Shown: positions 22,596 through 34,490 of the stretch, piece after piece
How positions within the stretch are numbered: the stretch's first letter is position 1
How the letters are laid out: each line of letters starts with the position of its first letter
Source: Sequoia sempervirens
Lineage: Eukaryota > Streptophyta > Pinopsida > Cupressales > Cupressaceae
Length of the DNA: 64,000 bases
Assembly (NCBI GenBank): GCA_007258455.2
Contig: VDFB02270651.1
Span: 698,736,217 to 698,800,216, forward strand
Reading direction: 5' to 3'
The notes under the pieces: model-generated
What the model saw: only the letters and a program-made list of their open reading frames with translations
Database searches by the model: none
Told to the model about the DNA's origin: nothing
Program-made: the position numbers and the translations under genes

Positions 22596-23349
22596 AGTTC
22601 TAATGAAGTGAAGATAGCCACTTGAGCAGGCCACTCAAGATAACTATTCTTCACTGCATTTATAGTTGTTTTATTTCTATTTAGTAGTTATTTTTGTTTA
22701 TCATTATTTCATAAATTACATGTAAAACATAATAGATTCTCATACTTTGATTATCAGTAATGAATGTTCATTATCATGCGTGCATTTGGTTAACCTGTAG
22801 TACTCTAGAGGTTAGAATAAGTTTAGTTACTAATCTTAATTTGTTTTGACTTAGTTTGGTAATTCTTTATTAGTAGCAATTTAGTTACAAGTTAAGCTAT
22901 AGGCACCTGTAGCAATTAGTGCTAGTTTCTTTCTTTCACTGTTATGTAATTTTTTAAAAATTTATTAAGTAGAATACCTTAAATAGGATGGAATAGGTAG
23001 CCTCAAGTATTTGAAGCTACATATAGTGTAGCACCATCACAATTTTACAAACCTTGGTTGATAATTTAATGTAGTCTTTATAATTTTGAGTGGATTGTTT
23101 AGCTAGTCATACCTCTGAATTGTGTATCTTTTACCAAGTTTATAAGACACTAGTTTAGACTCTACACTAGGTATCTCATAAAACACATGGAACCACTAGT
23201 AATCAAGTTGTGTTATGCTAGGAGGCCATGTTAAAAGGGTTCTCAAGTTCATGAATTGTCAAGCTATGCTATGCCAAAGCCATGGAGTATCTTACAAATC
23301 ATGCCTCATGGAGAACCTAAATTTTAACATTGTGGGGGAATATTTAACT
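22596..23349. other. Non-coding flank, possible remainder of an interrupted LTR
   Basis: AT-rich sequence without a gene. ...CACCATCA at 23032-23039 could close the LTR that begins TGATGG at 15631. A TGTGGGGGAA polypurine-like word at about 23331-23340 introduces the next repeat block. Confidence 0.3.
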
Positions 23350-23530
23350 TCATACAAACTCAAGGGGTGTACAAAAGTCACCTTAGGGGGTGTGTAATAA
23401 AAAACCACCTCAACGGGTGCACAAAAAAAAGCACCTCATGAGGTGTTGAACAAAAATCACCTCGGGGGTGTGTACAAGTTTAACAAAAAACCACATCTCA
23501 AGGGGCATTATAAATAACACTACCACAAAG
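23350..23530. repeat. Diverged tandem repeat with palindromic CACCTCA..GGGGTG core
   Basis: Five to six units of about 30-38 bp carry (C)ACCTCA(A/T)(G/C)GGGTG followed by T/GTACAAAAA. The core is nearly self-complementary (CACCTC against GAGGTG), most clearly at GCACCTCATGAGGTG near 23440. Looser units (CCACCAAAGGGACATTATT) continue to about 23720. Confidence 0.7.
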
Positions 23531-24026
23531 GGGGTATGCCAAAAGAATATTATGCTTTGAAAAAAATCAATTAGTGCATGACAGGTCACACTTTAGGGAA
23601 TATCATACATGATATCACCACCAAAGGGACATTATTATAGATCGAGGAGTCCACACATTAGATAATGTCTTATGATATTACTACTAAGGGGGACATTATT
23701 TGGAATGAAAGGCTATCTCCTAGGGACATCATTATACCACCACTAGGAAGAACCACATGCCTATCATTTTTGTTAATGTACTTATTGTACACTAATATTT
23801 TTAAGGAGATAATAAATGGATCCCTTATATCAAGTAATGCACCTAATACCTAGCTAACTAACCTTGCCCCAAGTATAGGGAGAAAAGTGAGCCTAAATGA
23901 CGATGTCACATTGCTCCTTGTGTGATAAAATATGATTGTATAGAATTAACTTATGCTCCCATGCATGGTAATGAGTTTATGTGATACTACAACTACCACA
24001 TAGCAAGGAGAAAAAATCATAATTAT
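23531..24026. other. No gene recognised
   Basis: Contains weaker continuation of the preceding repeat (ACATTATTATAGATC and ACATTATTTGGAATG words) and AT-rich sequence. The short plus-strand frame at 23665 has no recognisable domain. Confidence 0.4.
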
Positions 24027-24902
24027 TTAGTCTATTATTTTATCAAATCTATCATTATAAGGATCTAAATCTTCCACTTTCTTCTTTAAAGTATGACATT
24101 TATCAGTAGAATTCCCAAACACAATATGATATGTACAAAAAGATGATTTTTTGTTCTTGCATTGCACATCACATATTTTTTGCATATGAGGTAATATAAT
24201 GAATCTCAATTATAAAAGTTTACATAAAGTGTGTTCAGTCTTAGACAAGTGATGTGGAGTGAGTAATAAGACTTTTCTAATAGGACCATGAAGTTTGCAT
24301 GGTTTGGAAGATGGAAAAAAAAATTCTATAAAGGTGGAGAACCATAATAACCAATACCTTTTTTATCCTCAGATGGTATTTGTTCCAAAAGGTGTGGATT
24401 TCATGTTCATTCTTTGTATCATAACCTTGCTTTCTTTGTATCTTAAATCCTTGACCATAGAATCACTCCAAGCTAATGGGTGTATGAGTGAATTTGGTTT
24501 CATATGATGGAGTATAATTTATAGGCTCACCATGGTTGTCACTAGGAAGCTCTCTCATGTGTGATGGAGAAGGTATAGATTGTAATTTTTTTTCCTCATG
24601 GGAATTATAATGCATATCCAGAAATGGTATCATGAGTTTTATTGGTTCATGAGGATTGTGAGTAGGTAATACTAGTAAATGATAAAGGGTTTGGTGGCTT
24701 CAAGGTCGTGTATTCTATTATTTAAGAATTCATGCATAATTTCTTCCTATTTCCTTGAGATATCCTCAATGGGAAGATATACTTTGGGAGATTGAGGAGC
24801 ATGGGTTTTGTTACTTGACAAATTATCATCACCAAAAACATAGTTGGACACATCAATTAAATATTTCAATGAAGATAACATTTTAGCAAAACATTCAGCC
24901 AT
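24027..24902 (-). pseudogene. Decayed Ty3/gypsy gag, C-terminal zinc-knuckle-like region
   Basis: On the minus strand a frame starting at 24902 gives MAECFAKMLSSLKYLIDVSN and stops after 51 codons. Further down, 24209-24027 reads SSFCTYHIVFGNSTDKCHTLKKKVEDL, matching the C..H...G..T..C..LK..IEDL signature of plant gypsy gag proteins (here described in pieces of that motif). The intervening part has many stops. Gag would form the particle that packages element RNA. This copy is non-functional, and no flanking LTR could be matched. Confidence 0.55.
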
Positions 24903-26141
24903 TATGACAAAGTGTGATGATGAGATATGTGTACTAAGTTTCAGAATGTTACAACATAGTTGTTAGAAAGCTAAAAATAGGTTTGGACAATAGACCTTGA
25001 AGGAGTTTTGTCACAAGAATTTAAGCAAAAATGACCTGGTCAAGGGTGCAAGGATGCCCTAGACTAGTAAGATATTTTACAAAATTTAGAATTTTGATGT
25101 ATGCTACTATATTTAAGTATTTTTAATGTAACTGTATAGGCCTAAAAGTGAATAAATTTCTATAATGTCACCAATTTATGATTTTTGAAATTTACAATGC
25201 AAGTGTTCCAATAATTTTTAAAATATTGTACCAATAAATCCAATTGAAATAGAAACTTTTAGATTGTAAAGTGCAAACATTCATTGATCTAACTTGTAAA
25301 ATATAAAAATGGAAATTTGGATGTCATTTTACAATAATAACAATGCACTTTTTTCACTTTTTTGATGCAAATTAGGGTGGAGGTTTACAATTCAATCACA
25401 GTTTGAACAATCTTTCAATTTGGAAACCCTAACTTGGTCTTTATGTCACAAATCCTTCATATTTCTTTGTAGCACTCCAAATAATGATTTTTCACCATAT
25501 CTTTCAAAGAAGATTATAAACCCATAATTTAATTACCATTTATGAACCCTTCATGCTATTTTTCAATATATCAAACTTGTAGATAGTTTTTTTTTTAACA
25601 ACACCCTCTAAAATTGACTGCTACACTAGAACTAGGTCAAATTAGCCATGCTTTCCAAAGAAAATATGAGAAATCCTTACTCCAATCTATCAAACTTCAC
25701 TCCAAGACTTCAACCAGGTCACATGGGGTCTAAAACTCCAAAAATTTTCCACTGGAACATTTACAAATTCATCTATCATCAAAACCCTATCTCTAATCTC
25801 TGCTTCTAATCCTAATACATAGAGATATTAGGCTACGACTCGCTCAAACTTTTCCATACCTCCATACCCTGCATCTACAAACTCTACCAACATAGAAATC
25901 AACCTAAATAATTACATTCCACTGATTTGTAGAGGTTTCCACTGGTGGAATGGTTCAATATTCCATTTGTTATCTCAAACCCTCTTAACTTAGGGTTTTC
26001 TGACCACTTTTAGTAAAATATCTCTAAAATTCTTCAAACTCAATGAAAAAAAATAAAATAAAAGCCAAATGATGGTTAACACGCTTCTACATCAATTTCA
26101 ATTCACATTAGATCATTTTTTGATTGTACGAAGTCATACAA
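24903..26141 (-). other. Probable LTR of the chromodomain element, left portion; no gene
   Basis: Non-coding. Joined across the small transposon at 26142-26908 it continues the sequence that follows the chromodomain-encoding end (27296 downwards), where a 3' LTR is expected. The far boundary was not found. Confidence 0.35.
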
Positions 26142-26908
26142 GGGTATGTGCAGGATCATCATGGAAAAAAGGGCCCTTAAGTGGTGATAAAATTCAAAAA
26201 AAATAGAGTTAGGCAACTTGATGTAAAAATTTGAATAAGTTATCTATATTATTTCAAAAATATGTAAGAATAGAATTTGTAGTGAATTGAATGTAGTTTC
26301 TAAACTACTAGATTTATTTATTTTTTAAAATCTATTTGGTGAAAATTTGAAATTTTAATGCAGTAATACTTAAATTTCAGGGAAAAAATAAGTAGGTGTC
26401 TGTCTGACCACCCTAACCACAATAAAATGATAATATTTTCTAGATATAAGTTGAGGACTCATGTCCCGATGTGATGCATATGTTTTTGTATTTTTTTCAA
26501 GTAAATAATTAATTATGATTTTTTTATTACAAATTTTAAAATATATAAAAACTCGTATGTCTAACCACGTTAACTTGGTCAAAACTTCATGAAATTCATT
26601 TCTTTTTAATCCTATAGTATGCAAAGCATAGAATGTGATGCATGTTTCAGATTCAAAAAATGTGATACCATTTGAATGCTATTGATATTTTTCAATCAGG
26701 ACTTTAGTTGTAATTCAAATAGAAAATGAATAACAATTATTTATTAAATTCAAAGTAAAGCATAATTTATATTGGTGGAAAGTTGAGAATCTCCTTTAAA
26801 AACCCTTTTCGTTTCATCAATTTTGGGTAAAAAAAGTTGTCAACCACATACCCTACACATACCCATCATATCGCCACTTTTTGGCCCATCATGATCCTGC
26901 ACACACCC
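26142..26908 (+). mobile_element. MITE-like element, copy 1 (767 bp)
   Basis: Begins GGGTATGTGCAGGATCAT and ends with the inverted ATGATCCTGCACACACCC. It is flanked by perfect 4-bp duplications ACAA (26138-26141 and 26909-26912). The first ~700 bp match the left arm of the large transposons (28237 and 51658 reading inward) and the last ~80 bp match their right-end type (GCCACTTTTTGG..CCATGATC). It therefore looks like an internal-deletion derivative of the large family, mobilised by their transposase. Confidence 0.9.
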
Positions 26909-27299
26909 ACAAAATTCTGAAGCAGCAAAACCACTCAAGAAATTGTAGAAAATAGAGTAAATATTATTGATTTGTCTCCAAAAGTGTCTCCAAAAGTTTT
27001 CCTCGAACTCCTCAAGGAATATTTAAACATCTATAATCATAACCCAATGGTTCAAAACTACTTTTTGAATGAGTGACCGTTCAACATCCAAATACATCAA
27101 AAAATGCAAAGTTGCATTGCAACTTTTGTAACATTTACAAAAACATGAGAACTTTATGTAAAACCAACCCCATAAGACTCAAAAAAAAAGATATGGTCTA
27201 AATAGACCTTATTACATCAAATTTGACTCAAAACACCAAAAACCTAACATTGGACCCTATTTACAAAATGTAGACTAGGTGCCCCTGCACCATACACCC
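26909..27299 (-). other. Probable 3' LTR start of chromodomain element; no gene
   Basis: Lies directly after the end of the minus-strand polyprotein. A TG at 27296 after a CCCCGGG word may be the LTR start. Non-coding. Confidence 0.35.
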
Positions 27300-28236
27300 G
27301 GGGAGGACAAAATCTCAAGTTCCACTTGAGATCAGATCTTGCACTGTAGTACCATGTTTCTTGATGTCTTCCTCTCTCATCCAAGTGGCATCCTCCATTG
27401 GAAGGCCTTGCCACTTAACTAGGAACTCATTGTATACCTTATGCCTTGTCCCTTTTGGATTCCTTTGTGTCCAAAATGCATTCAAGCTTCAATAGCTAAC
27501 TTGGTGGTAAGTCCTTGACCCAATCTTCATTTGTTGTTCCTCATGTACCTAGATCTTCACTTGCAATCATAGATCCTTTAAAAGGATATAGGTTAGAAAC
27601 ATTGAAAATTGGAGAGATAGCCACTCCAGGAGGAAGTTCTATCTCATAGGAATTTTCTCCAAATTTGTGGACCACCCTACATGGTCAAATCTTCTTCATT
27701 TGTAACTTTGAATACTTCCCCTCTAGTAGCCTTTCTTTCCTCAAATGAGCCAATACCAAGTCCCCCACTTTGAAATGAACCTCTCTCTTCTTCAAATCTG
27801 CACATTTGCTTGTATTTATCCACATTTTTTTGAAGGTTCTCTTTCACTTTCTGATGTATGTCTCTCGTTGCCACTACAAAATCTTCTCCTTTAGCACTCC
27901 TTCTCTACATACCATTCAAATATTTGAACTCAAGCACTCCCCTAGGCTTCATTCCATACACAATATAAAATGGGCTCTTTCCAACACTTCTATTAATAGA
28001 TTCATTATATTGAAACTCAACTTGGGGAAGAATGAGATCCCATTGTTTTGAATGCTCTTTCTTCAAACATCTAAGAAGATTCCCATGTCTCCTATTGAAA
28101 ACTTTAGTCTGCCCATCTATTTTTGGGTGATAGGTAGAGCTAAAGGTCAAGTTTCTTCCCAACTTCTTCCAAAGGGTTCTCCAAAAGTGACCCACAAACT
28201 TACTGTCCCTATCAGAAACAATTTTCAATGGTAGTT
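27300..28236 (-). pseudogene. Ty3/gypsy polyprotein 3' part: integrase core end and chromodomain
   Basis: Minus-strand translation gives the second half of the integrase: VSDRDSKFVGHFWRTLWKK, then a YHP.IDGQT motif, then KSPFYIVYGMKP. The catalytic glutamate of the DD35E triad (normally DGQTE) is lysine here, exactly 36 residues after the aspartate. Further on, with stops and frameshifts, a chromodomain (EFLVKWQGLPMEDATW, 27345-27437) marks it as a chromovirus-type element. Chromodomains steer integration to marked chromatin (family knowledge). The frame is cut at 28236 by the large DNA transposon. The other half resumes at 62049. Confidence 0.85.
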
Positions 28237-28985
28237 GGGTATGTGCAGGATCATGGGGGTCCAAACTAGGCCTCTAAGTGGCGATGAAAATTCAGAAAAT
28301 CAGAGTTAGGCAACTTGACATAAAAATTTGAATAGGTTATTAACATAATTTGGAAAATATGTAAGAACAAAAGTTGTAGCAAATTGAATTTAGTTTCTAG
28401 GCTACTAGTCCGTTTTTGGAAAAAAGAAAATTTGTTTTGAGAAAAATTGAAATTTCAATGTAGTGGTACTAAATTTTTAGGAAAAAAAAAAGAAGCAGGT
28501 GTGTGTCTAACCACCCTAAGTACAAGAAAAACATAATATTTTTTTCTAATTTTTAAAATATAAGTAGAGTACACATGTCAGGATGTGCCAAAAAGAAATT
28601 TGTAATTTTTTTACATAAATAATTAGTTATGATTTTTTTAGTAGAAATTTTTAGAATTATTAAAACATCTATGTCTGACCACCATAACTTGGTCAAAAAA
28701 TTATGAAATTCCTTTTTTTTTTAATCCTATAGTAGGCGAAGCATAGAATGTGGTGCATCTTGTAGATTGAAAAAATGTTAAGTAGTTTGAAAGTTATAGA
28801 AGTTTTTCAATTATCCTATCAATCAAGACTTTAGATGTAATGTAGGTAGAAAATCAATAATAATTATTTATTTAATTCAAAATAAGGAAAAAATTATATT
28901 GGTGGAAAGCTGGCAATTTTTTCTATAAACCCTTTTCGTTTGATGAAAATTGGGTAAAAAAAAAGCTTTTAGCCACAAGGGCGAA
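28237..28985 (+). repeat. Left arm of outer transposon (MITE-homologous)
   Basis: About 750 bp closely follow the body of the MITE-like copies (AGTTAGGCAACTTGA near 28305, AGGTTATTAACATAATTT, ATTGGTGGAAAGCTGGCAAT near 28898). Homology stops near the GGGTAAAAAAAAAGC word at about 28960, defining the left breakpoint from which the MITEs were derived. Confidence 0.8.
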
Positions 28986-29600
28986 CGTCAGAAAAGTAAA
29001 CAAATTCTGAAAACCACATTTTTTGGGTTGACTTTCTAGCCCAAATCAAACCCTGAACGGATATCCGTCAATTATAATTTTTTTATATTATTTATAATAC
29101 ATAAATATATAATATTATGTATTATATATAATATATAATATAATAGATTATATATTATGTATTATTATTTTCTATATTAATATAATAATATAATATATAA
29201 TATATATTATTATATAATATTATGTTATATATATATATTAATATATATATTATATTATTATATTATACTATATAGTACATACTTTCTATATAATATACTA
29301 TATATTATATATAGTATACATATTAATTATTATATATAGCATATAGTATATATATGAAATTTTATATATTATAATATTAATATTATGTAATATATATTAT
29401 ATAAATTATATAATAGATTTAATACATAGTATACATTATATATTTATTTATAGTATATTTATTGATGTGCGGCTAAATATTAATAATGATAGGATTTCCC
29501 TTCAATTTTCCCACCAAGGAAGATTAGTTGTAAAGAAAATTTAAAAGTAGCTAAATATTAATAACACTAAGGAAAATGTACATCGTTAACAAAATTATTG
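28986..29600. other. Non-coding: first GGATATCC motif, then AT microsatellite
   Basis: AACGGATATCCGT lies at 29056-29068. From about 29080 to 29460 the sequence is an almost pure TATATAATATAT-type repeat with no gene. Confidence 0.8.
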
Positions 29601-29615
29601 ATGTGCAGCCAATTC

Positions 29616-30110
29616 ACAAGAGAGAGAGAGAGAGAGGGAGGGACTTGAGAGAGAGGGATAGAAAAATACCTTAGAAGTGGGAGTGAAAGACTTGAGAGGG
29701 ATGGGGGGAGAGAGCTAAGAGGGAGAGAGAGAGGGGGGAGAGAGGGAGGTATAGAGGGAAGGAGAGAGAGATATATAGTTTGGAGGGAGAGGAGAGAGAG
29801 AGAGAGAGAGAGTTGAGAGGGAGAGTGGGAGGAAAAGAGGGAGAGAGAGAGAGATACTTGAGGAGTGAGTGAGAGAGAGAGACTTGATCTAGGGAGAGAT
29901 AGAGACTTGAGAGGGAGAAAGGGAGGGAGAGAGGAAGCTCTAAGAGACTTGAGAGAGAGAGAGGGGTGGGAGGAACCTAAGAGTGAGAGGGAGAGATAGA
30001 TGAAGAGTTGAGACAAAGAGAGGGACAAAGAGACAAAGAGAGAGGGAGAGAGGGGGAGAGAGGGAGAGGTAGAGACCTGAGAGAGAGGGGGAGAGAGAGA
30101 GTTGAGAGGA
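29616..30110. repeat. GAGA-rich simple repeat
   Basis: About 500 bp of (GA)n with GGGAGAGAG and ACTTGAGAGGGAG words. Long Ser/Leu frames on the minus strand are translations of the repeat and not genes. Confidence 0.9.
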
Positions 30111-30720
30111 AGAGTGTTTTCCCATGTTGAGACAGGCTCTAGAATAAGAAGTGATACAACCATCAAACAAAACCATTACAACTCAATTCAACATTCATTC
30201 CATTAAAACCTTCAATTTTAATAACATTTCATTAGATCATTCATGTAAAAGACCATAAAATCATCATGAATAAGAATCACTATCTTCCAATCATGGTACA
30301 TAAACAAGAAAATTATGCAACTTTCAAACAAAATCCTTAGAAGATATCATGATACATGTTAATTAGATTGTTCATGTGAAATCTATACAATGATTATGAT
30401 CAACAAATAATTCATCAGTCAACCATGATGCATGAATAAACACTATATATACACACTATATACATTAAAAAACACTAAATTAATAGATTATTTAATATGT
30501 ATTACTAAAAAAAATTCTCATCATTATACTATTAAATATTGATAAATTCAACACTAAAAATATCCATCCAACCAAATTCTTTATAAAATATCCATCGAAG
30601 ATCAATTTTTTTATAAATATAAGATCATTGTCTTAATAAAGTTTTGAAACTCTCAGTTGCATCTATTCATTTCTTTGTGTTTTCCTCTTTAGATTGGGAC
30701 TATCTCCTTTCCTCTAGCCA
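30111..30720. other. No gene recognised
   Basis: AT-rich sequence downstream (on the minus strand) of the Pro-rich small gene. It could be the decayed remainder of that gene, but no conserved words were found. Confidence 0.4.
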
Positions 30721-32014
30721 TTATTGATGATCATCTAAGTCCACTTCCATGGACCTACATGCATCAACAACAGTTTGCATTTTTTATGCAAAATGCTTAA
30801 ATAATGGGTGAACACATTCTTCATTTTGAATAGCGTTGACTTGATCTTGAATGGTTCTAACATGCACATTGACTTGTTCTCGAAAGCAGGCACCATCAGG
30901 CGCAGGTGGTGGAGGTGGGGGGTTTTGAGGTGTAGTGGTTGGAGTTGGAGGGCATGGATCCATGATTTAGATATAAGTGAACCTGCATTAAATTTTTGAT
31001 TGAAAAATGTAAGAAACATGTTTAAAATCCCCTTAAACCATTCAATATAAATGACTTAATTGAATACAAATGAAAAAATGTGTAAAGCTCAATTATGTCT
31101 AACGTGTGTTAATGGAAAAAAAATAATTGTTAAACTGATGTGGAATCTCATTTTAAAATACATTAAATTTTTACCTTGTTGCAATGTGGAAGTGTTAAGC
31201 TCCAAATTGATTCAACAAAGGTGGAAGTGTTTTGCTCTAAATTTCCAATACTAAGTAAATCTGTATACATAGTTAAACAAAAACTTGTCCCTACAGCCAT
31301 AGGGAAATGGGAAAAGTTAATGGGAAATAATTGATGGGTTATGTGGGAGGCTATCATTTGTATATGATTCAATATAATAGCCTCCTGCATAGCACATCGA
31401 TTATTACCCATTCACTTCACCCATTTCTGTATGGCTGCAAGGACAAGTTTTGTCTGGTCAATACTAACAATGGATCCAGATTCACCAAGAATTGGAAATT
31501 TAGAGCATTTCCAACAAGGATCCTTTCTATTTTGAGAGCTGAAGAGAGTAAAAAAAAATTAAAAAAATTAAAAGAACAAATTGTTTAGCAAATAAATTAT
31601 AATTTTAAAATAAAAACAAAGCAAGAATTTAAGAAACATGAAAATAAGTGATAAAGAATAATGAAAAATAGACAAGAATGTAAAACAGTTTAAAAAAATG
31701 GAGAAAGGAGGTAATAAAAGTTCTATTTTATGTTTGTTTAGTATGCTAGGTTCAAATTTATGGATTTTTTCTAATAATAAAGGTTCCATTTTTTTGTTTT
31801 TCACTAACTAGGGTTTCAAATTTTGTTGTAACATTAAATACAAATGAAAAAATTGAAAAAATCTACAAAGAATGCAAATAAAACTTAAATTTATCACTAA
31901 TTAAAAAAAAATGCAAAAAATGCAAAAAAAACATACCTGGAGGTCGTTGCTCGACAGCTACATCGCCAAAATGAGGATTGGTTTGTGAAAATGAGGAAGA
32001 ATTTGTGTTATAAA
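30721..32014 (-). pseudogene. Small Pro-rich gene with 5' intron (third gene of the outer transposon)
   Basis: A TATA-like TTTATAAC (32007-32014, minus) is followed by a short untranslated exon ending CGACCTCCAG with donor GTATGT (31936), then a candidate 954-bp intron and an acceptor TGCAG at 30983. The ATG at 30963 opens a 59-codon frame: MDPCPPTPTTTPQNPPPPPP, then a helical part (REQVNVHVRTIQDQVNAI) to a TAA at 30784. After the stop the frame continues to 30721 with MQTVVDACRSMEVDL. Promoter, leader intron and Pro-rich start copy the layout of the second gene at the other end of the element, suggesting a paralogue or a rearranged copy. It is divergent from the transposase. Splice sites are predicted by eye. 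Confidence 0.45.
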
Positions 32015-32024
32015 GTCTTAAAAA

Positions 32025-32120
32025 AATGGATATCCATTACGAACGGATATCCATTTCATGGAAGCACATTATATTCTCATGTGGCTTCAATTGATTGGAT
32101 CAATAATGGATATCCGTTAT
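32025..32120 (-). promoter_or_regulatory. Three GGATATCC palindromes upstream of the small gene
   Basis: AATGGATATCCATT (32025-32038, a perfect palindrome), AACGGATATCCATT (from 32042) and AATGGATATCCGTT (from 32105). The nearest lies about 11 bp upstream of the TATA-like box on the minus strand. Confidence 0.6.
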
Positions 32121-32199
32121 TAATGAATATCTCATTATTATATCATAAATTTATTGTATATATATAATATATTATATATTATATTATAATATATAATAT

Positions 32200-32985
32200 G
32201 GGTATGTGCAGGATCATGATGGGTCAAAAAGTGGCGATATGTTGGGTATGTGTAGGGTATGTGGCTAACGATATTTTTTACCCAAAATTGATGAAATGAA
32301 AATGGTTTTTAAAGAATATTCTCAGCTTTCCATCAATATAAATTATGCTTTACTTTGAATTTAATAAATAATTATTATTCATTTTCTATTTGAATTACAA
32401 TTAAAGTCCTAATTGATAGGCTAATTGTAAAACATCTATAGCTTTCAAACTATATCACATTTTTTGAATTTGAAACATGCATCACATTCTATGCTTTGCA
32501 TACTATAGGATTACAAAAAACAATTGAATTTCATGAATTTTTGACCAATTTAAGGTGGTCAAACATACAAATTTTTATATTTTTTAAAAGTTGTAACAAA
32601 AAATTAATAATTAATTATTTCCTTGGAAAAAAAATTACAAAAAAATATGCATCACATCCGGACATGAGTCCTCTACTTATATCTAAAATATTATCATTTT
32701 ATTGTTGTTAAGGTGGTCAGACAGACACCTATTTCTTTTTTTCTCCCTGAAATTTAAGTACTATTGAATTGAAATTTCAAATTTTCACCAAATAGATTTT
32801 TTTTTTAAAATAAACCTAGTAGTTTAGAAACTACATTCAATTTTCTATAGATTCTATTCTTACATATTTTTGAAATAATATAGATAACTTATTCAAATTT
32901 TTAGGTGAAGTTGCCTAACTCTGATTTTTTTGAATTTTTCGCCACTTAAGGGCCTATTTTTTCCATGATGATCTTGCACATACCC
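32200..32985 (-). mobile_element. MITE-like element, copy 2 (786 bp)
   Basis: Inverted relative to copy 1. It starts GGGTATGTGCAGGATCAT and ends ATGATCTTGCACATACCC. Flanking ATAT/ATAT fits a 4-bp duplication but is ambiguous in AT-repeat DNA. It inserted into the outer transposon, so the family was active after that element landed. Confidence 0.85.
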
Positions 32986-33245
32986 ATATATATTGTATAT
33001 TATAATATATATTATATAATATATATATATATATATTTATATAATTATATATTATATATCATATAATATATATTATATATTATATATTATGAATACATTT
33101 TATGCATTTGAAAATAGGAGAACAAAATAGATATCCGCTAAAAATAAATATCTATTATTTAAATTATAAATTTATTGCATATAGATATACTATATATTAT
33201 ATATTATATATAATATATACTATAATATATATTATTTATATTCTA

Positions 33246-33710
33246 GAGTGGGGGATAGGGTGGGAGAGGGTGCAAGAGAGTAGGAGAAGGTGGGAGAGGC
33301 TAGGAGAGGGTGGGAGAGAGTGGGGGAGAGGGTGCGAGAGGGTGGGGGAGAGAGTGGGAGAGGGTGGAAGTGGGTGGGAGGGAAAGGGAGAGGGTTGGAG
33401 AGGGGGTCGGAGAGGGTGGGAGAAGGTGGAAGAGGGTGGGAAGGAGTGGGAGAAGGTGGGAGAGGGTGGCAAGGAGTGGGAGAAGGTGGGACAGGGTGGG
33501 ATAAGGTTGGAGAAGGTTAGAGAGGGTAGGAAAAGGTGGGGGAGAGGGTGGTAGAGAGTGGGAGAAGGCGAGAGAGGGTAGGAGAAGGTGTGGGGAGGTG
33601 GGAGTAGGTGGGAGTGGGTGGGAGTCGGAGAGGGTGGGAGAGGGTGTGAGAGGGGGTGCGAGAAGGTTAGAGAGGGTAGGAGAAGGTGGGAGAGGGTGTA
33701 GGGTTTATAG
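33246..33710 (+). repeat. G-rich minisatellite (GGGAGAGGGTG units)
   Basis: About 465 bp of GGGTGGGAGAGGGTGGGAGAAGGT-like units (described here as the 11-15-bp core GGGAGA(A/G)GGTG). G-tracts of three or more are frequent enough on the plus strand to allow G-quadruplexes. Frames across it are repeat translations. AT microsatellites lie on both sides (32990-33235, 33716-33910). Confidence 0.9.
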
Positions 33711-33944
33711 AAAGGGATACTATATATTATTTATTTATTATATTAAATATATTAATATAATATTAATATATATAATATATATTAATATATATAATAATAT
33801 ATGAATATATATTATATATTGATATATATATATATATATTAATATAATATCAATATATATATATACTAATACATAATAAATATTAATATATAATAAATAT
33901 ATATCATATGTCAAAAGAAATTATAATTCTTAAATTTCAAAAAA

Positions 33945-34490
33945 TGGATATCTGTTTATTACAGATCCGTTACTATCGGATATTCGTTATTTTCGGATAT
34001 CCATTTTGTGTATTAGTGGTTTACACACTTGGATGAGCAAGAAAATATATTAATATTAATATATAATATTTAATATTAATATATATATATATATAATATA
34101 TATAATATATTATATGTTAATATATATTATATATTATATAACATGTGATGCGTAATAATAGAGGTAACAGATATTCATCTATAATGGATATCTGCTTTTT
34201 GTATTAGTGTGTTATGCACTTGCACGAGCAACAATATATATATATATTATGTATTAAAATATAATATATAATATATATTATATACTAATATATAATATAT
34301 AATATATGTTAAAATATTATATACTAATATATAATATATATTATATATTGAAATATATTATATATTTATATATGATATATATTATATAACATATGAGAAT
34401 AACACTAGATGTGACAAATATCTATTTGTTAGTTACAAATTGTTAAGACCTGGGGACATGTAGATCACATAACGGATATTCATTTTGTAA
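33945..34490. repeat. GGATATCC-like motif cluster with AT microsatellites
   Basis: Motif variants occur at 33945 (AATGGATATCTGTTT), 33976 (ATCGGATATTCGTT), 33993 (TTCGGATATCCATTT), 34167, 34183 and 34471. Two related blocks (GTATTAGTG(G/T)..TACACACTTG..GAGCAA) repeat at about 34010 and 34200, so the cluster grew partly by duplication. It lies upstream of the transposase gene. Confidence 0.65.

Noticed and set aside
16498..22600. 5-bp target duplication for the LARD
   Set aside because: Flanking 5-mers GGTTA and AGTTC do not match under any one-base shift of the LTR ends I tried.
29567..30176. 199-codon Ser/Leu-rich minus-strand frame
   Set aside because: It is a translation of the GAGA simple repeat; no start context, no domain, and periodic codons.
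33102..33554. Gly/Glu/Arg/Trp-rich frames over the G-rich minisatellite
   Set aside because: All frames on both strands are open because the repeat lacks stops; this is not evidence for a gene.
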